Positions 5,794 through 8,542 of a stretch of DNA of 8,542 nucleotides are shown here, one piece after another. A program made the translations under genes and the position numbers. Under the pieces are notes generated by a model. That model did no database searches, was not told where the DNA came from, and was given only the letters and a program-made list of their open reading frames with translations. Where the stretch lies: positions 1 through 8,542 of the forward strand of contig SLLU01000035.1 of assembly GCA_007133925.1 (NCBI GenBank), given 5' to 3'. Source of the stretch: Candidatus Halarchaeoplasma halalkaliphilum (GTDB taxonomy: Archaea > Thermoplasmatota > Thermoplasmata > Halarchaeoplasmatales > Halarchaeoplasmataceae). Every line of letters begins with the position of its first letter. Within the stretch, counting starts at the first letter, position 1.

Positions 5794-7515
5794 TCAAAGC
5801 CAATATAGTGACATGTCATGGTTCCTGTAAACGGCATAGCGCTGGAAGGGCACTGTGTTCTGCATGTTAACCCTTGGTTGTTCCTCCCTGTAGATGTGCC
5901 TTAGGGTATTTCTGTGCAGGACGAAGTATCGAACGTTGTGCTCCCTTAACCATTCCTGAACCTCGGGATGATCCACATGCTGCGTATATATCCTCCTCCG
6001 CACCTGGGAGTAATCCAGAGATCGCCCTAACCAGAACCAATCATCTATGGTGAAGGGATCCCTGGGGAACAGGAATATATCCTGTATAGATTTGGCTTCC
6101 ACCGTATCATAATCGAACCGGTCTATCCCTCCGTACCCCCAATCCAGAACGACTCCCGAGGGGTGATGGGTGAAAGCGTTCATCTGCCGGGAATATATGT
6201 AATCACCTATGGTGCTGTGATCCGTAGAATAGAGACCGGCTTCCACGGACGTCTCGCTGATCCAGAAGGGATATTTGTTGTCTATGTCCCTGTATAGGAT
6301 GTAACCGGGTATTACAGATGTGATCACAATGATAAACACTAAGAACAGTATAGATAACTTTTTGATGCTCTTCCTGGTGATCCGTTCCTTTAGAACGAAA
6401 AGAGCATACATCATCAGTATGGAAAGGAGGGGGAGAAGTACTATGGACACATACAATGTGCCTCCCAAGAGGAACAGGAAAGGTATCACTGTGAACATCA
6501 AAGCGGTTTCCTTTATCTCCCTTCGCCCTTTGAAAAGAAGGAACAGGAATCCCAGGGGTGCAAATATGATGAAAACACCGGCGAACTTGGCGTAATTATA
6601 TGCCAGGGATGCAAGATAAGCGCCCAAACTCTCATCGCCGGAGATGACATCGGGAGTAATTCTCCAAATCATCTCGAGGAATACGTTCTCAGTGTAAAAA
6701 TACATGCTCACTAGGGCGAATATGCTGAGTAAGAGGATGGAGGTATTTACGATGGTAAGGGATCTTCCATGGGGGACAAGGAGGATATAATGGTGTATAA
6801 CGTAACCAAGGCCGAGCCCCAACACTATCAACAGTATGAACATGCCCATGCGGTGGATGGATATTAGTATTGTACCGAAGAGGAACATCATGAAGTATAT
6901 ACGCATGTTTTTGCGGTCCATGAACCTGAACATCATCCACAGGAAGAGGGGCAACAGGGAGATGAAAAGTCCCCTGGTCAACATCTGTTGGTGTGTGTAG
7001 TACGAGTATCTGGTGGTCAGGGTGAACACCGCGGATACACAGATGGCAAGATGAGTGTTCCTCTTGAACTGCATGGAGGCCATGAACATACCCAAAGAGG
7101 CCACCAGGGTGAGGATTAGTGAATATGGGGTTATGAGGTAAAAGATGTTTGTCGATGTTGCGGAAGAATAGGCCGCCATGAGCGCGGGGAGTCCCGATGG
7201 AGTTGAAACCGGATAAAGACCGAAGTATGAGAAAACTGATTTTATCCAGGGGATCCTCCCGCTTTCAAGTATCATGTTCGTAAAACCATGATGCACATAG
7301 CTATCTATACCACCCTGAAGACCTCCATGGGAGTATTTCAAAAACATGGAGAAGAACAGGATCGATAGCAGGGAGATGTATATCAGCATCTTACTGCCCT
7401 TGGGAGTCTTGATGGTCTGTTCACGTATGATCGGCGAACATAGTTTCTTTTGAGCAAGGTCGTGCAGATCCCTAATGAATAGGGCTCCTTTTTTCACATA
7501 TTTATTTTCATCCAT
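5794..7515 (-). CDS. Multi-pass membrane protein, probable GT-C-type glycosyltransferase
   Basis: The 573-residue protein has a cytosolic N-terminus (1-42), about 11 hydrophobic helices (roughly 43-60, 107-145, 155-170, 181-243, 257-273, 308-328, 338-376, 386-407) and a soluble C-terminal domain (about 408-573) that should face outside. The first loop holds GGIDSYVHHGF (68-78) before an amphipathic stretch ending ESGRIPW. An acidic residue here, Asp71, resembles the catalytic or metal-binding Asp of GT-C enzymes such as STT3 and PMT, which use polyprenyl-phosphate sugar donors. No WWDYG motif of STT3 is present, so it is not an ordinary oligosaccharyltransferase. The outer domain is rich in Asp and aromatic residues (for example DDWFWLG, 491-497). 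I chose ATG 7515 because it overlaps the upstream stop by 8 bases; the same frame is open further up, to 7572, within the upstream gene. Sugar, acceptor and pathway cannot be told; GT-C assignment is inference. Confidence 0.85.
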   Translation of the reverse strand: MDENKYVKKGALFIRDLHDLAQKKLCSPIIREQTIKTPKGSKMLIYISLLSILFFSMFLKYSHGGLQGGIDSYVHHGFTNMILESGRIPWIKSVFSYFGLYPVSTPSGLPALMAAYSSATSTNIFYLITPYSLILTLVASLGMFMASMQFKRNTHLAICVSAVFTLTTRYSYYTHQQMLTRGLFISLLPLFLWMMFRFMDRKNMRIYFMMFLFGTILISIHRMGMFILLIVLGLGLGYVIHHYILLVPHGRSLTIVNTSILLLSIFALVSMYFYTENVFLEMIWRITPDVISGDESLGAYLASLAYNYAKFAGVFIIFAPLGFLFLLFKGRREIKETALMFTVIPFLFLLGGTLYVSIVLLPLLSILMMYALFVLKERITRKSIKKLSILFLVFIIVITSVIPGYILYRDIDNKYPFWISETSVEAGLYSTDHSTIGDYIYSRQMNAFTHHPSGVVLDWGYGGIDRFDYDTVEAKSIQDIFLFPRDPFTIDDWFWLGRSLDYSQVRRRIYTQHVDHPEVQEWLREHNVRYFVLHRNTLRHIYREEQPRVNMQNTVPFQRYAVYRNHDMSLYWL

Positions 7516-8542
7516 GGGCATCGGGCATCGGGGTGGGATAGAAGGTGAATCTCTCGTTCCTGTAGGTGACATATTCCATTCCTTTCAGTCTTTGAATATA
7601 GGTGTAGTTGCCTGAGAATTGTTCATCTATGATGATGGTGCTAAGGTTGTATGCCTCCACTATGGTCACATATTCATCCTCCATGAAGCGCTCATTTATC
7701 CGTATGCGATGTCTCCTACTGTAGTAACGCTCTGGGAAAAGGGGATCATTCTGAATGCGGTATATCACTCCTTTACTTGTGTGCAACCTTTCTATAAATT
7801 CGATGGAAAGGGCAAAATCTAAAGTGCGGTTTACTTCAAGATTATCACGCATGGTTTCATTTACTACTGCGATTTCTATACCCACCATATTCATGGAATT
7901 AACACCGCTCTTACCTGTGAATATCTGGGCAGGCCAACCAGGTTCTGTCAAAAAAGTTTCATCTTGTTGCATGTTGTATTTTATATATATGGCAGTTTCG
8001 ACTTCTATTTCTTCAACATGTAACTTCCTTTCCCTTACGGGTTTCCACGGTTCAACAACAGTTACAAAAGGAGGTACCACTAAGGGTGTCAGAAGAAGAA
8101 ATATCAAAAAGGAATATTTGGCATATTTCAAATTTTGTTTTTTTAACAGTTTTTTCCCTAGGACGTAAAAGCCGTATCCTGCGAAAGGAGAAAGTAATAT
8201 CACCCATACCACCGAAGAATAATCTGCCCGGATAGCAAAGGGTAAAAAAGAACATATTGCAATGAATAGAAAAAATTCGTGCACGTTTTTTCTTTTAAAT
8301 GCGATAAAAAGAAATCCCAGTGCGGAAAACAGCATGGCCACACGCATGGCACGTGATGTATGGTATCCGAAATTGAGCATCTTAACTAAATAATTATCTC
8401 CGGATAGTATGGAGGATTCTGTTAAAAATTGAGGAGAGCCGATGATCATGGACATGAATGATAATGAAAAGAAAAACATGATTCCGATCAATGATGAGTA
8501 AAACAAGAACCTAGGAACAGAAAAGAGTTTTTTGTTTATAAG
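7508..8542 (-). CDS. C-terminal part of a second multi-pass membrane protein, probable paralogue of the downstream gene (5' end outside window)
   Basis: The frame stays open to the last base, beginning LINKKLFSVPRFLFYS, so the gene enters from beyond the window; 344 residues are visible. There are about five hydrophobic helices (residues roughly 10-33, 66-83, 86-103, 108-126, 141-160), then a soluble outer domain (about 165-344). That domain includes ETAIYIKYNM and FLTEPGWPAQIFTG, a pattern seen after the last membrane helix of many archaeal GT-C glycosyltransferases. The order and spacing mirror the C-terminal half of the next gene. The sharpest parallels are the last two helices with a short basic loop between them, and the closing YVTYRNERFTFY against YAVYRNHDMSLYW. 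The catalytic first loop is not in the window, so activity cannot be judged. A TTG at 8506 is a weak candidate internal start. The 3' half of this stretch is markedly A/T-rich. The stop overlaps the next gene by 8 bases, indicating translational coupling. Confidence 0.8.
   Translation of the reverse strand, partial: LINKKLFSVPRFLFYSSLIGIMFFFSLSFMSMIIGSPQFLTESSILSGDNYLVKMLNFGYHTSRAMRVAMLFSALGFLFIAFKRKNVHEFFLFIAICSFLPFAIRADYSSVVWVILLSPFAGYGFYVLGKKLLKKQNLKYAKYSFLIFLLLTPLVVPPFVTVVEPWKPVRERKLHVEEIEVETAIYIKYNMQQDETFLTEPGWPAQIFTGKSGVNSMNMVGIEIAVVNETMRDNLEVNRTLDFALSIEFIERLHTSKGVIYRIQNDPLFPERYYSRRHRIRINERFMEDEYVTIVEAYNLSTIIIDEQFSGNYTYIQRLKGMEYVTYRNERFTFYPTPMPDAHG

Noticed and set aside
7516..7529. Tandem GGGCATC repeat
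   Set aside because: Only two copies, inside coding sequence for MPDA and near the gene overlap; too short to be a meaningful repeat.
7516..7572. Longer start for the 573-residue membrane protein (up to 19 extra codons)
   Set aside because: The added Pro/Ser-rich stretch lies within the 3' end of the upstream gene. An ATG at 7521 is possible, but 7515 gives a typical short coupled overlap.
8504..8506. TTG at 8506 as the start of the right-hand membrane protein
   Set aside because: The frame has no stop between it and the window end, and the residues before it continue a plausible helix start, so the gene is more likely cut by the window.
1..8542. tRNA, rRNA, CRISPR array, insertion sequence, toxin-antitoxin or phage genes
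   Set aside because: No cloverleaf-like segment, regularly spaced repeat, transposase motif, terminal inverted repeat pair or small two-gene module was seen; nearly all bases are in well-supported genes.

Overview
The window looks archaeal, most likely from a euryarchaeote or Thermoplasmatota-type lineage. The evidence is a DNA topoisomerase VI A subunit, TATA-box promoters about 25-35 bases upstream of start codons, several apparently leaderless genes, GGTGAT/AGGTGG-type ribosome binding sites, and frequent ATA (Ile) and AGG/AGA (Arg) codons. No finer placement is possible from this sequence alone.

Layout. Positions 1-141 hold the last 46 codons of an upstream gene, by context probably top6B, followed 3 bases later by top6A (145-1236, +). 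top6A converges on nadX, an L-aspartate dehydrogenase gene (1233-1997, -), and the two stop codons share the palindrome CTAG. A divergent promoter region (about 1998-2087) separates nadX from a plus-strand set: a two-domain protein ending in a YbjQ/DUF74 domain (2088-2663), a plant-type L-asparaginase/isoaspartyl peptidase (2690-3499), and an unrecognised 292-residue protein (3537-4415). This set converges with 5 bases to spare on a minus-strand block. In order of transcription that block is the C-terminal part of a membrane protein running off the window (7508-8542), a second membrane protein overlapping it by 8 bases (5794-7515), and L-lysine 6-aminotransferase (lat, 4421-5734), which has its own promoter-like sequence.

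How the genes may work together. Topoisomerase VI relaxes DNA as an A2B2 complex. nadX and the asparaginase both touch aspartate: the asparaginase/isoaspartyl peptidase yields aspartate, and aspartate dehydrogenase makes the iminoaspartate used for NAD. They are on opposite strands, so a functional link is only suggested. The two membrane proteins share architecture (a multi-helix membrane part, then an extracytosolic C-terminal domain) and look like tandem, diverged GT-C-type glycosyltransferases of the cell surface. Lat makes alpha-aminoadipate semialdehyde from lysine.

I see no RNA genes, CRISPR array, insertion sequence or phage remnant. Most of the window is ordinary archaeal chromosome. 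The parts most worth a second look are the tandem membrane-protein pair, the 292-residue unknown, the extra N-terminal domain on the YbjQ protein, and the archaeal lat gene.
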